Part shown: positions 52,559 to 62,783 of the stretch, piece by piece
Layout of the letters: each line of letters opens with the position of its first letter
Numbering within the stretch: position 1 is the first letter of the stretch
Assembly: GCF_001544075.1 (NCBI RefSeq)
Contig: NZ_BCNT01000004.1
Coordinates: 1-64,000 of the forward strand
Direction of reading: 5' to 3'
DNA from: Comamonas terrae
GTDB lineage: Bacteria; Pseudomonadota; Gammaproteobacteria; Burkholderiales; Burkholderiaceae_C
DNA length: 64,000 bases
The notes under the pieces: model-generated
Seen by the model: the letters and a program-made list of their open reading frames with translations, nothing else
Databases searched by the model: none
Told to the model about the DNA's origin: nothing
Made by a program: the position numbers and the translations under genes

Positions 52559-52577
52559 TTGTGTTTTAGATACACAA
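52559..52577. promoter_or_regulatory. Dyad upstream of pilA sigma-54 promoter
   Basis: TTGTGT and ACACAA flank TTTAGAT, 39 bp before the -24 element. The surrounding 297-bp region (52372-52668) is AT-rich and otherwise free of genes, as usual for enhancer and IHF regions of sigma-54 promoters. Confidence 0.4.
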
Positions 52578-52615
52578 AGACACATTTGATGCGCTTGAAC
52601 ACGGCTTGTAGCACT

Positions 52616-52631
52616 TGGCACGGCAGTTGCT
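52616..52631 (+). promoter_or_regulatory. Sigma-54 promoter of pilA
   Basis: TGGCAC-N5-TTGCT is an exact -24/-12 element, 38 bp before the pilA ATG. It implies RpoN and a PilR-type activator. Confidence 0.85.
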
Positions 52632-52668
52632 TACATCCACTGCGTCATTTACAACCGAGGGAGTAAAC

Positions 52669-53241
52669 ATGAAGCGTTCCATCCAAAAGGGTTTCACCCT
52701 GATCGAACTGATGATCGTCGTGGCGATCATCGGTATTCTGGCTGCCGTGGCTTTGCCAGCCTACCAAGACTACACCGTCCGCGCACGCATAACTGAAGGT
52801 TTAAGTTTGGCTGGCGCAGCCAAGACTGCGGTATCGGAAACAGTTGCAAACACCGCCACAGGCAAGGTATCCGCTTATTCGGGTTCTGGCGCACAAACCG
52901 TTACCGCTGGTGAGGCGACATATGGTTATGAGTACACTGCAGGAACCAATGTAGATAGCATTGCTATTTCAGGCATCGCCGACATTGCAGCACCTGCAGC
53001 CAAGGAAGGTGTAATTACTGTGCAATTCACATCTACTTCCGCCGCGGGAGCTGCAATGGCTAAGGCTAAGGCTGGTGCTAACTTGCTGTATTTGATCCCT
53101 GGCTCTGGAACTGTTGGCAATAGCGCTACTCCCGCGAATCCCGTGACACAAGGCACACCTGTTGTCTGGGGCTGCGGTGTCAAGGATGCAGCAGTTTTCA
53201 AGTATGTACCTGCGAACTGCCGCTTTGTTTACGCACCTTAA
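52669..53241 (+). CDS. pilA: Type IV major pilin
   Basis: The 190-residue prepilin has the leader MKRSIQKG cut before Phe ([20 protein letters not shown]), Glu5 of the mature form and the long N-terminal helix. Two Cys residues at the C terminus form the disulfide loop ([16 protein letters not shown]). The subunit builds retractile pili used in motility, adhesion and DNA uptake. The gene is clearly AT-richer than its neighbours, in line with antigenic or horizontal variation. The ribosome site GAGGGAG precedes the ATG. Confidence 0.95.
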   Translation: MKRSIQKGFTLIELMIVVAIIGILAAVALPAYQDYTVRARITEGLSLAGAAKTAVSETVANTATGKVSAYSGSGAQTVTAGEATYGYEYTAGTNVDSIAISGIADIAAPAAKEGVITVQFTSTSAAGAAMAKAKAGANLLYLIPGSGTVGNSATPANPVTQGTPVVWGCGVKDAAVFKYVPANCRFVYAP

Positions 53242-53265
53242 TAACCATTTGGTCGTAAGGTAAAA

Positions 53266-53298
53266 ACAAAAAGGGAGGCTACATGCATCCCTTTTTGT
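53266..53298 (+). terminator. Terminator of pilA
   Basis: ACAAAAAGGGA pairs with TCCCTTTTTGT across 11 nt, 25 bp after the pilA stop codon. Confidence 0.75.
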
Positions 53299-53329
53299 AT
53301 TCTCAAATCATAAGTCATTCGGCTGATGA

Positions 53330-53560
53330 CCTAAAGCCCCAAATGCCCGAAACCGCTCTTTGCAAGCCTTTGTCGCCCGCTACCCCACAACGATGGGGCC
53401 CGTGACCGAGATACTGCGAGCTCGAAGCGTGGGCATAGCAGATGCTCTGTTTTTACCAGTACAGCATAAGCAGGACTGGACCGCAGTGCTGGATTCCTCT
53501 GCGCATATTCTCGGATTTGTACCTGGGGATGGCTTTGAAGTGCCTGCCGACCCAAAATAA
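53330..53560 (+). pseudogene. Remnant of a gene, possibly a type IV pilin accessory protein
   Basis: The frame is open from 53330 without an ATG start and ends at 53560. The peptide (GPVTEILRARSVGIADALFLP, then WTAVLDSSAHILGFVPGDGF) looks like the C-terminal part of a real protein. The layout FLPxxxKxDxTAVLDxxxxxxLGxxP recalls the end of TfpZ/FimB-type pilin accessory proteins, which are often encoded next to pilA. The assignment is tentative; it may also be a short gene starting at TTG 53360. The region is AT-richer than neighbours. Confidence 0.35.
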
Positions 53561-53575
53561 GCGCTTAAAAATGAG

Positions 53576-54052
53576 TCAAGCCGCCACCCAATTCCCCGAC
53601 TTTCCCCCCCGCTTCTCCAACACTCTCACCCCCCCCATCACCATCCCCTTGTCCACCGCCTTGCACATATCGTAGATAGTCAATAGGCCGACCTGCACGG
53701 CGGTCAGGGCCTCCATCTCCACGCCGGTCTGGCCCTTCAGCTCCACGGTGGCGGTGCAGAGGATGGAGCTGGATTCGGGCTGGAGTTCAAAGTCCACGGC
53801 CACACGGGTCAGGGCCAGCGGGTGGCACAGCGGGATCAGGTCGCTGGTCTTCTTGGCCGCCATGATGGCGGCGATGCGGGCCACGCCCAGCACGTCGCCC
53901 TTCTTGGACGTGCCGCTTTGCACGATGGCCAGGGTTTCAGGTTGCATGGTGATGCGGCCTTCGGCGATGGCGATGCGGTGGGTGGCAGGCTTGGCGCCGA
54001 CGTCCACCATATGGGCCTGGCCCTGGGCGTCGAAATGGGTCAAGGAAGACAT
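53576..54052 (-). CDS. moaC: Cyclic pyranopterin monophosphate synthase
   Basis: The 158-residue enzyme completes cPMP synthesis in the molybdenum cofactor pathway. It shows [31 protein letters not shown] and the catalytic [17 protein letters not shown] with Lys and Asp. Length is typical. ATG at 54052 is used; GAAAAC precedes it. It diverges from the BepA-like protease gene. Confidence 0.96.
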   Translation of the reverse strand: MSSLTHFDAQGQAHMVDVGAKPATHRIAIAEGRITMQPETLAIVQSGTSKKGDVLGVARIAAIMAAKKTSDLIPLCHPLALTRVAVDFELQPESSSILCTATVELKGQTGVEMEALTAVQVGLLTIYDMCKAVDKGMVMGGVRVLEKRGGKSGNWVAA

Positions 54053-54222
54053 GGCTGGTTTTCTCGCAAGATCGTCACCGCTTGCTGCCAAAGCGAAAAA
54101 TGCATGGTGGGCAAGCAGCAGGAAGAATGTAAAAGCCGGCCAGGGCGGGAATCTTCCGGCCCTGCCAGGCAACCAAGGCATGATAGCCGTGACTCTTCCC
54201 AGCCGATGCATCCGTGACCGCC

Positions 54223-55887
54223 ATGCCATTTTTCACAAGAAAACAGCATAGAACCCTTGCTGCCAGAGCGCTGGCAGCTTCCATTGCGATAGCGCTGCAG
54301 TGCACCGCGCCGCCGGTGCTGTCCCAGGGATTGCCCACACTGGGCGATGGCGCCTCGTCCATCACCACCGGGGAAGAGCGCCGGCTGGGCGACCAGATCG
54401 CCAAGGAGCTGTACCGCGATCCAGACTATCTGGACGATCCGGTACTGCAGGAATATGTGGAGGGCATCTGGCTGCATCTGCAGGACGCGGCGCGCAAGCG
54501 CGGCGAGCTGTCGCCCGAGCTCGAGGAACGCTTTGCCTGGACGCTGCTGCTGGGCAAGGACCGCCAGGTCAATGCGTTTGCCCTGCCCGGCGGCTATATG
54601 GGCGTATACCTGGGCCTGATCGGCGTGGTCGGCAGCGGGGACGAGCTGGCTTCGGTGCTGGCCCACGAAACCAGCCACATCACCCAGCGCCATATCGCGC
54701 GGCTGATGGCGCAGCAGGGAAGGCAGACCCCGCTGATGCTGGCCTCGATGATTCTCGGCGCGCTGGCGGCCACGCGCAGCCCCGATGCGGCGATGGCGCT
54801 GATGACCGGAGGGTCGGCGCTGGCCGTGCAGAACCAGCTCAATTTCTCGCGCGCCATGGAAAGCGAAGCCGACCGCATGGGCTACAGCCTGATGGCGCCG
54901 GCCGGCTTTTCGCCCCAGGGCTTTGTGAGCATGTTCGGCAAGCTCGAGCAGGCCAGCCGCCTCAACGACAACGGCAGCTGGCCCTATCTGCGCAGCCACC
55001 CGCTGACCACCCAGCGGATTGCCGACATGGATTCCCGCATCCCGCCCGGCAGGCGCGCGGCAGGGCCGGCCCCCACGCTGGAGCACATGATGATGGCTGC
55101 GCGGGCGCGCGTGCTGTCCAACTATGGCGTGGAAGTGCTGCGCCAATGGGAGACGCTGCCGCGCTCGGGCAGTTTTGCCACGCTGCCGCTGGCCGACCAG
55201 GTGGGCCAGCTATACGCCGCCACGCTGAGCGCCATACAGCTGCAGGACTGGAAGATTGCGCGCGAGACCCTGCAACACCTGCTCAGTGCCACGGCCGGCA
55301 ATGCCGAGGCCCGGCTGCAGGCCCAATGGCTGCACGCGGAGCTGGAATTCAAGGCCGGCAATGCCCAGGCTGCGCTGGCAGCGCTGCCCCAGGCCCAGGC
55401 GCCGGCTGCGCAGAAGCCGCCCAGAGCCACGGCTGGCGGCAATCTGGCCGGGCCGCGTGAGGCCGGGGCGCGCGAGGCCGGGCCCAGCCTGTCCACCGTC
55501 AACGTGGTCGAGCATGTGGCGCCGCGCCGGCCCGAGATGCTGTTGCGCAGCGAGATCCTGCTCAGGCTCAATCAGGCCGACTCCATGGCCGGCACGCTGC
55601 AGACCTGGGTGACCGACCATCCGCAGGACGCCACGAGCTGGCAGACGCTGGCACGCGTGTGGCGGGCACAGGGGCAGGAAGTGCGCGCCCTGCGCGCCGA
55701 GGCCGAAGCGCAGGTGGCGCACTACGACTATGCGGCCGCCGTGGACCGCTTCAAGGCGGCGCAGGACCTGACGCGGCGCAGCGGCGCCAAGGCCGACTAC
55801 TTCGAGGCCTCCATCATCGACACGCGCCTGCGTGCCGTGCAGGAGCTGCTACGGGAACAGACGCGAGACAAGAGCATCAACAAATAG
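54223..55887 (+). CDS. BepA/YfgC-like M48 metalloprotease with TPR-like repeats
   Basis: The 554-residue protein has a signal peptide and an M48 protease domain. That domain carries [10 protein letters not shown] (HExxH zinc site) and the third ligand Glu in [15 protein letters not shown] long helical, TPR-like C-terminal half follows. This is the BepA layout, a periplasmic protease and chaperone for outer-membrane proteins such as LptD. ATG at 54223 is preferred over GTG at 54214. Its end overlaps the holin-like gene on the opposite strand by 39 bp. Confidence 0.9.
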   Translation: MPFFTRKQHRTLAARALAASIAIALQCTAPPVLSQGLPTLGDGASSITTGEERRLGDQIAKELYRDPDYLDDPVLQEYVEGIWLHLQDAARKRGELSPELEERFAWTLLLGKDRQVNAFALPGGYMGVYLGLIGVVGSGDELASVLAHETSHITQRHIARLMAQQGRQTPLMLASMILGALAATRSPDAAMALMTGGSALAVQNQLNFSRAMESEADRMGYSLMAPAGFSPQGFVSMFGKLEQASRLNDNGSWPYLRSHPLTTQRIADMDSRIPPGRRAAGPAPTLEHMMMAARARVLSNYGVEVLRQWETLPRSGSFATLPLADQVGQLYAATLSAIQLQDWKIARETLQHLLSATAGNAEARLQAQWLHAELEFKAGNAQAALAALPQAQAPAAQKPPRATAGGNLAGPREAGAREAGPSLSTVNVVEHVAPRRPEMLLRSEILLRLNQADSMAGTLQTWVTDHPQDATSWQTLARVWRAQGQEVRALRAEAEAQVAHYDYAAAVDRFKAAQDLTRRSGAKADYFEASIIDTRLRAVQELLREQTRDKSINK

Positions 55888-56196
55888 GCCCAGCACCGAA
55901 TAGATCAGCGCGCCCAGCATGGCCGCGCCAAAGCCGGTGACGTGAAAGCCCCCCAGGATGCCCGAGGCCAGCCAGAACATCAGCCCGTTGACCACGAACA
56001 GAAACAGGCCCACCGTGATGATGGTCACCGGCAGGGTGAGCACCACCAGCACCGGCCGCAGCACCGCGTTGAGCAGCCCGATGACCAGGGCCGCGATCAT
56101 GGCCGAGCCGAAGCTATGAACCTGCACGCCGCTATAGAGATAGGCCACCAGCAGCAGGGCGACGGCGCTGAGCAGCCATTTGATGATGATCTTCAT
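55849..56196 (-). CDS. Phage-holin superfamily IV-like (4-TM) small membrane protein
   Basis: The 115-residue protein consists of four hydrophobic helices ([77 protein letters not shown]). It matches the 'mycobacterial 4 TMS phage holin' family found in many non-phage genomes. There is no phage context here. It overlaps the 3' end of the protease gene by 39 bp on the opposite strand. Confidence 0.85.
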   Translation of the reverse strand: MKIIIKWLLSAVALLLVAYLYSGVQVHSFGSAMIAALVIGLLNAVLRPVLVVLTLPVTIITVGLFLFVVNGLMFWLASGILGGFHVTGFGAAMLGALIYSVLGLFVDALVSRLFP

Positions 56197-56315
56197 GGGG
56201 CCAGCATAGCAGCGTCCGGCCTGCACGGCATGTCCCCGCGCAGCCTCGTCGGATGCAGCAACTGCCTGCATACGTAGGGCGGACTGCCGATTCCCAGGGG
56301 CGGCCCGGCAGCAAT

Positions 56316-56348
56316 AAAAAGGCCTTGTGCGGCATGCCGCACAAGGCC
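56316..56348 (-). terminator. Strong terminator with 28-bp perfect palindrome
   Basis: The stem GGCCTTGTGCGGCATGCCGC... is an uninterrupted 28-bp palindrome (56321-56348). On the minus strand it is followed by TTTTTATTG. It ends the gene at 56375. Confidence 0.8.
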
Positions 56349-56374
56349 CGAGACAAGGCGCCAGCGCGCAGGCT

Positions 56375-56848
56375 TCAGAACGAGAGCGAGTCGTCGATCA
56401 CAAAGCCCATGAGCGCGCCCAGCGCGGCCAGCGTGCCGGGCAGGTTCCAGCGGCGGCCCATGGAAGCGCCCTGGGCGGCCGGCTTGGCGGGAGCAGCCTG
56501 CGGCGCTTCCTGCTTGGGCCGGCGTGCATCGATGATCTGCGCCGCGCCATGCTGCTGCTGCAGCTCGGCCACCAGTTCGGCCAGCGGGCCCTTGGCCAGC
56601 ACGGGCGTGACCTTGGCACCGCATTCCTGCATCACGGGCAGCACGGAGGCGAACAGCTTGTCGGCCCACTTGCCGCGCCAGTTCTCGCGTGCACGGTGGC
56701 TCACCCACTTGCTCACCCGGTGCGTCATGCGCGGAGCGCAAGCCACCAGCAGCCAATGAGAAGAAGCCGCCTGGCTTGATCCCGCAAGGGCTTGAAGCAT
56801 GGGCATGGCGTATGCGGCGTCATCCACGTAAACAATGATGGGGTTCAA
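56375..56848 (-). CDS. Unknown protein with C-terminal membrane helix, USP-like start
   Basis: The 157-residue protein starts at TTG 56848, 5 nt after AAGGACAG. It opens with NPIIVYVDDAAYAMPML, which resembles the first strand of universal-stress/nucleotide-binding folds. A charged middle, a Pro/Ala/Gln linker (about 118-132) and one C-terminal hydrophobic helix (PGTLAALGALMGFVI) follow. I do not recognise the family. A strong palindromic terminator follows. Confidence 0.6.
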   Translation of the reverse strand: MNPIIVYVDDAAYAMPMLQALAGSSQAASSHWLLVACAPRMTHRVSKWVSHRARENWRGKWADKLFASVLPVMQECGAKVTPVLAKGPLAELVAELQQQHGAAQIIDARRPKQEAPQAAPAKPAAQGASMGRRWNLPGTLAALGALMGFVIDDSLSF

Positions 56849-56971
56849 AATCTGTCCTTGTTGGAGCCTGGTTGAAGGAGATGGTCCCCGGGGACCATCG
56901 CCCCTATTGTGAGGCGTGTGAAGCGGGTGCCCGGCCGGCACCCCTTCACATGTCTCAGGTTTTGCCGCGGA

Positions 56972-57736
56972 TCAGCTCTGCTCGCTGGGCGCAGGCACGG
57001 CGCGGCGGTTGGCCACGAGCTTGCCGATGCCCAGCACCAGCAGCGCGCCGGCGATATGGGCAGCCCAGTACAGCGTGGTGGAGATTTCCGCTAGGCCCTG
57101 TGCGTCGGTCGTGCCCAGCTTGGGCACCCACAGCCACTTGTCGGTGTTCACGAAGACCGGGTCGGTCACCAGCATGCCGCCGGCAATCCAGCCCAGCAGC
57201 ATGCCGCCGGCCACGATGATGACGGGGAAGCGCTCCATGAGCTTGATCACCAGCTGCGAGCCCCAGACGATGATGGGAATCGAGATAAGCAGGCCCAGCA
57301 CCACCAGCAGCAGCTGGTGCTCGCCCGAGCTCTGGGCGGCACCGGCAATGGCGATCACGTTGTCCACCGACATCACCAGATCGGCCACGATGATGGTCTT
57401 GATCGCGGCCAGCAGCTTGTCGCTGCCCTGGATGTTGTCGTGTCCGTCCTCGTCGGGGGCAATCAGCTTGATGCCGATCCAGACCAGCAGCAGCGCACCC
57501 ACCACCTTCAGCAGCGGCAGCTGCAGCAGCGTCATCGCAAAGACGATCAGGACCACGCGCAGCACGATGGCGCCGGCAGTGCCGTAGATGATGCCTTTTC
57601 TGCGCTGCTCCGCGGGCAGCTTGCGGCAGGCCAGCGCGATCACGACCGCGTTGTCGCCGCCGAGCAGGATGTCGATGATGATGATTTGTCCCAGCGCTAT
57701 CCAGAACGGGGCATGGGTGAGAAAGTCCAGATCCAT
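56972..57736 (-). CDS. TerC-family membrane protein, paralogue 3
   Basis: The 254-residue protein is more distant from paralogues 1 and 2 but has the same signatures: LGGDNAVVIALACRKLPAEQ and ADLVMSVDNVIAIAGAAQ, plus a longer segment (KWLWVPKLGTTDAQG) before the last helix. It is expected to transport metal ions such as Mn2+. ATG at 57736 follows GAGGAAAC. It has a long upstream region, separate from neighbours. Confidence 0.9.
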   Translation of the reverse strand: MDLDFLTHAPFWIALGQIIIIDILLGGDNAVVIALACRKLPAEQRRKGIIYGTAGAIVLRVVLIVFAMTLLQLPLLKVVGALLLVWIGIKLIAPDEDGHDNIQGSDKLLAAIKTIIVADLVMSVDNVIAIAGAAQSSGEHQLLLVVLGLLISIPIIVWGSQLVIKLMERFPVIIVAGGMLLGWIAGGMLVTDPVFVNTDKWLWVPKLGTTDAQGLAEISTTLYWAAHIAGALLVLGIGKLVANRRAVPAPSEQS

Positions 57737-58262
57737 TGATGTTTCCTCGTTGTCGAATGCCGCCAAAAAGCAAGCACATCCTGGACAGTTGCCGGCATTT
57801 GCTTGTTCTTGGCACCAAAAGACCGATGCGACCAAGCCGAAGCGTCTGCCCGAGCGAGGAAAACCTGGCTGGAGGGAAGCCACCTTGATCGACCGTCATC
57901 GGGTCCATCAAAGGTCTTGCTCGATTGCAGCGCGACTGCAACCCGAATGGCCGGAAGCCGAGGCTTCGTATTGACGACCGATTCGCCGCCGGTGCCCGCA
58001 CCGCTGTGCAGCGGCAGTGACCGGAAAAGAGCTACTCCCCTTCGAAGCTGCGGATTTCAACACAGCCCCCGCAGCATGACAAGCCGCAAAACCCGGCTTG
58101 CTCACAGGTTTTATATAGCGAAAAACGCATGCAACGACCGCTCACATTGCGTTAGGCGCTCCGCATTCAATAGCAACCTTGCCGGTTTCGGCACTGCTTT
58201 TCATGGTGGGGCAAGGCCCGGCACGAGGACTTATGATCCCAGTCCCGAATTGCCGTGCATCC
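57737..58262. other. 526-bp divergent region without a gene
   Basis: It separates TerC paralogue 3 from the DUF3717/DUF1289 gene. It must hold both promoters. A TTTTATATAG block near 58111 could be a -10 region for the latter. I looked for a Mn riboswitch (yybP-ykoY) in front of the TerC gene and did not find its conserved segments. No coding frame is convincing. Confidence 0.55.
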
Positions 58263-58682
58263 ATGACCGCCCTCCACATCACCGATATCGAAGCTGCCAT
58301 CAATTACTGGCGTGACCGTGCACCATCGCCCGATGGCGTGCTGCTGTCCGCCGAGGTGCGGGCGCTGGCCGAGGTGTATGCGCTGATGATCCATGCCCGG
58401 GCCCAGGAAGTGAGCACCCAGGGCTTTCCCGCGCATGCCATGGCGGCCTGGCTGGCCTGGTACGACACCACGCCCGACACGCCCTGCATTGCCATCTGCT
58501 CCACCAGCCAGGGGGACGAGAAATGCAAGGGCTGTGGCCGCAGCTTCGATGAGGTCCAGCTGTGGACAGCCATGGAGCCGGCGGAAAAGCGTGCCGTTTG
58601 GCGCAGGATCACGGCAGAAGGAGACTCCTGGCGCTTTACCCGCTATGCCGAGCGGGCCATGGAAAAGCGCAGCGGCACCTAG
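58263..58682 (+). CDS. Fusion of DUF3717 and DUF1289 domains
   Basis: The 139-residue protein has an N-terminal DUF3717 segment (LHITDIEAAINYWRDRAPSP, residues 3-40). A C-terminal DUF1289 segment follows (CIAICSTSQGDEKCKGCGRS with four cysteines and then FDEVQLWTAM). DUF1289 is a small Cys4 domain probably binding zinc or iron. Fusion of the two is known to me mainly in Burkholderiales. ATG at 58263 is taken as the start. Function unknown. Confidence 0.8.
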   Translation: MTALHITDIEAAINYWRDRAPSPDGVLLSAEVRALAEVYALMIHARAQEVSTQGFPAHAMAAWLAWYDTTPDTPCIAICSTSQGDEKCKGCGRSFDEVQLWTAMEPAEKRAVWRRITAEGDSWRFTRYAERAMEKRSGT

Positions 58683-59082
58683 CTCGCCATTTCGCACTGC
58701 GGCAGTGCGATGTTGTGTTGCGCCTAAGATGGCCCGGTTGTCCACTGCCTTCGGGCCATCGCCTGCCGCCTTCCATGCCCGCCTCCCTCTCGCAAGCCTG
58801 CCCTTTCTGGCCCGCCACGGCGGCCCGGCTGCGCGAGCGTGACGCCGCCAGGCTCAATATCGGCCCCCGCCAGGCAGCACGGCCCTGAGGCGTCGCCCTG
58901 AGCGGAACCGGGCGGCGCAGCATTCCAGGCAGACGCACAGCAGCCTTGCACAGGGCTCTCCACCGCTGACCGCCAGGCCTTACCGCATCCTCGCAGCCCG
59001 CCGCCGGCGGGCCGTCCCACGGAGCCGCCCCGGCTCATCAGGGCAGAGCCGCGCCTTGGCCGCTCTGCGACGGAGCACATGC
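58683..59082. other. 400-bp intergenic region
   Basis: It contains a short dyad (CGCACTG-N3-CAGTGCG, 58693-58709) just after the DUF gene, with a weak T tract, probably a terminator. The rest is GC-rich and without a convincing gene or site. Confidence 0.5.
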
Positions 59083-59805
59083 ATGACAACAATGGCCGTC
59101 CCGGGCGCGATGCCGGGCAGTCCCCTGAATGCGAGCTTGAGCACCGCCCTGGATTGGCTCAAATCCGGCTGGCGCAGCCGCATCGACAGTCGCCGGCCGC
59201 TGGCCGATCCCGTGACCGAGCTGCGCATCGACGTGATGCAGCCCCTGGTCGATGGCGAGCTGGAAGCCATCTACGACTGCATCTACCAGCCGGGCAGCAA
59301 GCTCCACGGCCTGCAGCGGCGGCCGCTGCACGATCCGCAGTTCTGCCTGCACTGGCGCGAAGCCGACGGCGAGTGGTATGCCTATGTGGAGGATCTGGAC
59401 CGGCGCAGGCTGGCCGGCTACACCGTGTTCAACCGCCTCGTCGAGGTGGACAGGCGCACGGACCGGCATGTGCGCTCGCCCCACTCGCGCTTTGCGCCGC
59501 ATTACCAGCGCCGCGGGCTGGCCAGCGCGGTCTACCGCAGCGTGCTGGATGCGGGCACCTGCCTGCTCAGCGGCGCGCGCCAGTCGCCCGGCGCACACGG
59601 GCTTTGGAACCATCTGGCGCGCGGCTACGAAAGCCACTATGTCGGCATTGCCGAAACCAAGCGCCTGCAATACCTGGGCCGTGAGGCGCCGCCGGCCTGC
59701 GTGCTCGACCGGCTGGCCACGCGCCGCCTGCTGCTGGGACGGGACCGGCCGCTGCAGGACTTTGCCAGCGGGGTGAAGATGGAACTTGCGCCAGGGCAGG
59801 CCTGA
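59083..59805 (+). CDS. GNAT-like acyltransferase, unknown
   Basis: The 240-residue product has an acetyl-CoA-binding-like region around FAPHYQRRGLASAVYRSVLD (motif A) and GLWNHLARGYESHYVG. This suggests a GNAT-fold N-acyltransferase. The N-terminal part (LRIDVMQPLVDGELEAIYDC) is not recognised. ATG at 59083 with CGGAG upstream is used. It converges on yaeQ with only 3 bp between the ends. Confidence 0.6.
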   Translation: MTTMAVPGAMPGSPLNASLSTALDWLKSGWRSRIDSRRPLADPVTELRIDVMQPLVDGELEAIYDCIYQPGSKLHGLQRRPLHDPQFCLHWREADGEWYAYVEDLDRRRLAGYTVFNRLVEVDRRTDRHVRSPHSRFAPHYQRRGLASAVYRSVLDAGTCLLSGARQSPGAHGLWNHLARGYESHYVGIAETKRLQYLGREAPPACVLDRLATRRLLLGRDRPLQDFASGVKMELAPGQA

Positions 59806-59808
59806 AGC

Positions 59809-60369
59809 TCACTTCCAGCGCACAGGCTCCACGAACACCGTGCCCAGCGGGCTGGACAGCGTGAGCTGGCCTTCCTGGATCGTGGCCTGCAGCTGCATGC
59901 TGCGCTCGGCCAGGCCACCCAGTTGCTGGGCAATCCCTGAATCGATGTAAAGCACTTCCAGCTTGTCCTGGCGGTTGACCTTGCCCTCGATGCCTTTCCA
60001 CCAGACGTGGGCCGCATGGTTGAAGGGGTAGACCAGCACATGGTCGGACTTGTTGCAGGCCTTGGTGATGGGCTTTTCCTCGGGCTGGCCGACTTCGATC
60101 CACAGGCGCTTGGCACCGGTGAAGTCGGTGATGTGCACGTCCGGATCGTCGGGGTCGGACAGGCCCACGCCAAAGCCCAGCGTGCCGTCGCCGTTGCACA
60201 GGTCCTGCAACTGGTGGGCATTGAGCGCCAGGGCCACGAGCCGCACCATCATGCGCTCATCGGTCTCGCTGGGGTGGCGCGCCAGGGTCAGGTTGTGGTC
60301 GGCGTAGTAGTTGTGGTCGATGTCGGCGATCGACAGATTGGCTTTGAAGATGGTGGACTTGATGGCCAT
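59809..60369 (-). CDS. yaeQ: YaeQ family protein
   Basis: The 186-residue protein starts MAIKSTIFKANLSIADIDHN and shows HPSETDERMMVRLVALALNA, FGVGLSDPDDPDV and KRLWIEVGQPEEK, the typical YaeQ order. The fold is a PD-(D/E)XK nuclease-like core with Glu/Gln-x-Lys region WIEVGQPEEK. The function is not known, although it was once tied to transcription antitermination. It lies downstream of purB behind a strong terminator. Confidence 0.93.
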   Translation of the reverse strand: MAIKSTIFKANLSIADIDHNYYADHNLTLARHPSETDERMMVRLVALALNAHQLQDLCNGDGTLGFGVGLSDPDDPDVHITDFTGAKRLWIEVGQPEEKPITKACNKSDHVLVYPFNHAAHVWWKGIEGKVNRQDKLEVLYIDSGIAQQLGGLAERSMQLQATIQEGQLTLSSPLGTVFVEPVRWK

Positions 60370-60411
60370 GGGGGTGCTGCCCGCAGGCAGTCCAGAAGAA
60401 GGATTCAAAAA

Positions 60412-60455
60412 CAAGAGCTGCCAGCACCAATCAGCATTGGCTTTGGCAGCTCTTG
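60412..60455 (-). terminator. Terminator of purB, long two-part stem
   Basis: CAAGAGCTGCCA (60412-60423) pairs with TGGCAGCTCTTG (60444-60455) and inside it CCAAT pairs with ATTGG. On the minus strand TTTTTGAATCC follows. It lies between purB and yaeQ. Confidence 0.8.
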
Positions 60456-60465
60456 AATACTGAAA

Positions 60466-60497
60466 CGCTTGAATATCAAGCGCAAACAGCTATCGTT

Positions 60498-60498
<1 letters not shown>
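60466..60498 (-). repeat. 3'-end repeat family 1, copy G
   Basis: On the minus strand, after the purB TAA, it reads AACGATAGCTGTTTGCGCTTG and forms a hairpin CGCTTGA-TAT-TCAAGCG. Confidence 0.75.
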
Positions 60499-62102
<1,604 letters not shown>

Positions 62103-62104
62103 CT

Positions 62105-62722
62105 ATGAAACTGATCGGCTCCACCTCCAGCGCCTATGTACGCAAAGTCCGCGTCGTGCTGGCAGAAAAGAAGCTGGACTATCAATTCATCGAGGAGAAC
62201 CCCTGGGAGGCCGATCGCGCCCCCGGCACCGGCAATCCGCTGGGCAAGGTACCGCGCCTGATCATGGAAGGCACGGAAGCCATCTTTGATTCACGCGTCA
62301 TCGTCGAATACCTGGACACGCTGTCGCCAGTCGGCAAGCTGATTCCCGGCACGGGCCGCGAGCGTGCCGAGGTCAAGACCTGGGAAGCGCTGGCCGACGG
62401 CCTGCTGGATGCCGGCGCCCTGGCTCGCCTGGAAGCCACCTGGCCCGGCCGCGAGGACGGGCAGCGCTCGCAGGCCTGGATAGACCGGCAGATGGGCAAG
62501 ATCCGGGCCGCGCTCAAGGTGATGTCCCAAGGCCTGGGCGACAAGCCCTTCTGCTGCGGCGGCACCCATCTCACGCTGGCCGACATCAGCGTCTGCTGCG
62601 CCCTGGCCTGGCTGGATTTCCGCTTCCCCGAGCTGGACTGGCGTGCCGAGCACCCCAATCTGGCGGCCCTGCTGGCCAAGATCGGCGCACGCCCCAGCTT
62701 TACCGCCACCGAGCCCCGCTAG
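62105..62722 (+). CDS. Glutathione S-transferase family protein
   Basis: The 205-residue protein begins MKLIGSTSSAYVRKVRVVLA. Ser/Tyr residues near residue 7-11 fit the catalytic position, ADRAPGTGNPLGKVPRLIM has the cis-Pro, and a helical C-terminal domain has LTLADISVCCALAWLDFR. It conjugates or reduces with glutathione. ATG at 62105 is used. A strong terminator follows. Confidence 0.9.
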   Translation: MKLIGSTSSAYVRKVRVVLAEKKLDYQFIEENPWEADRAPGTGNPLGKVPRLIMEGTEAIFDSRVIVEYLDTLSPVGKLIPGTGRERAEVKTWEALADGLLDAGALARLEATWPGREDGQRSQAWIDRQMGKIRAALKVMSQGLGDKPFCCGGTHLTLADISVCCALAWLDFRFPELDWRAEHPNLAALLAKIGARPSFTATEPR

Positions 62723-62746
62723 GCCACCGCAGGCCATTGCCCAAAG

Positions 62747-62778
62747 AAAAAGGCCACTGGCAGATCAGTGGCCTTTTT
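62747..62778. terminator. Bidirectional terminator after GST
   Basis: AAAAAGGCCACTG pairs with CAGTGGCCTTTTT across six bases. Confidence 0.85.
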
Positions 62779-62783
62779 GCTGC

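Noticed and set aside
55849-56196. Prophage remnant based on a holin-like protein
   Set aside because: The protein belongs to a family common in bacterial genomes and no other phage genes are nearby.
57737-57970. Mn riboswitch (yybP-ykoY) in front of TerC paralogue 3
   Set aside because: The conserved GGGGAGUAG and GCAUC-type segments were not found in the leader on the minus strand.
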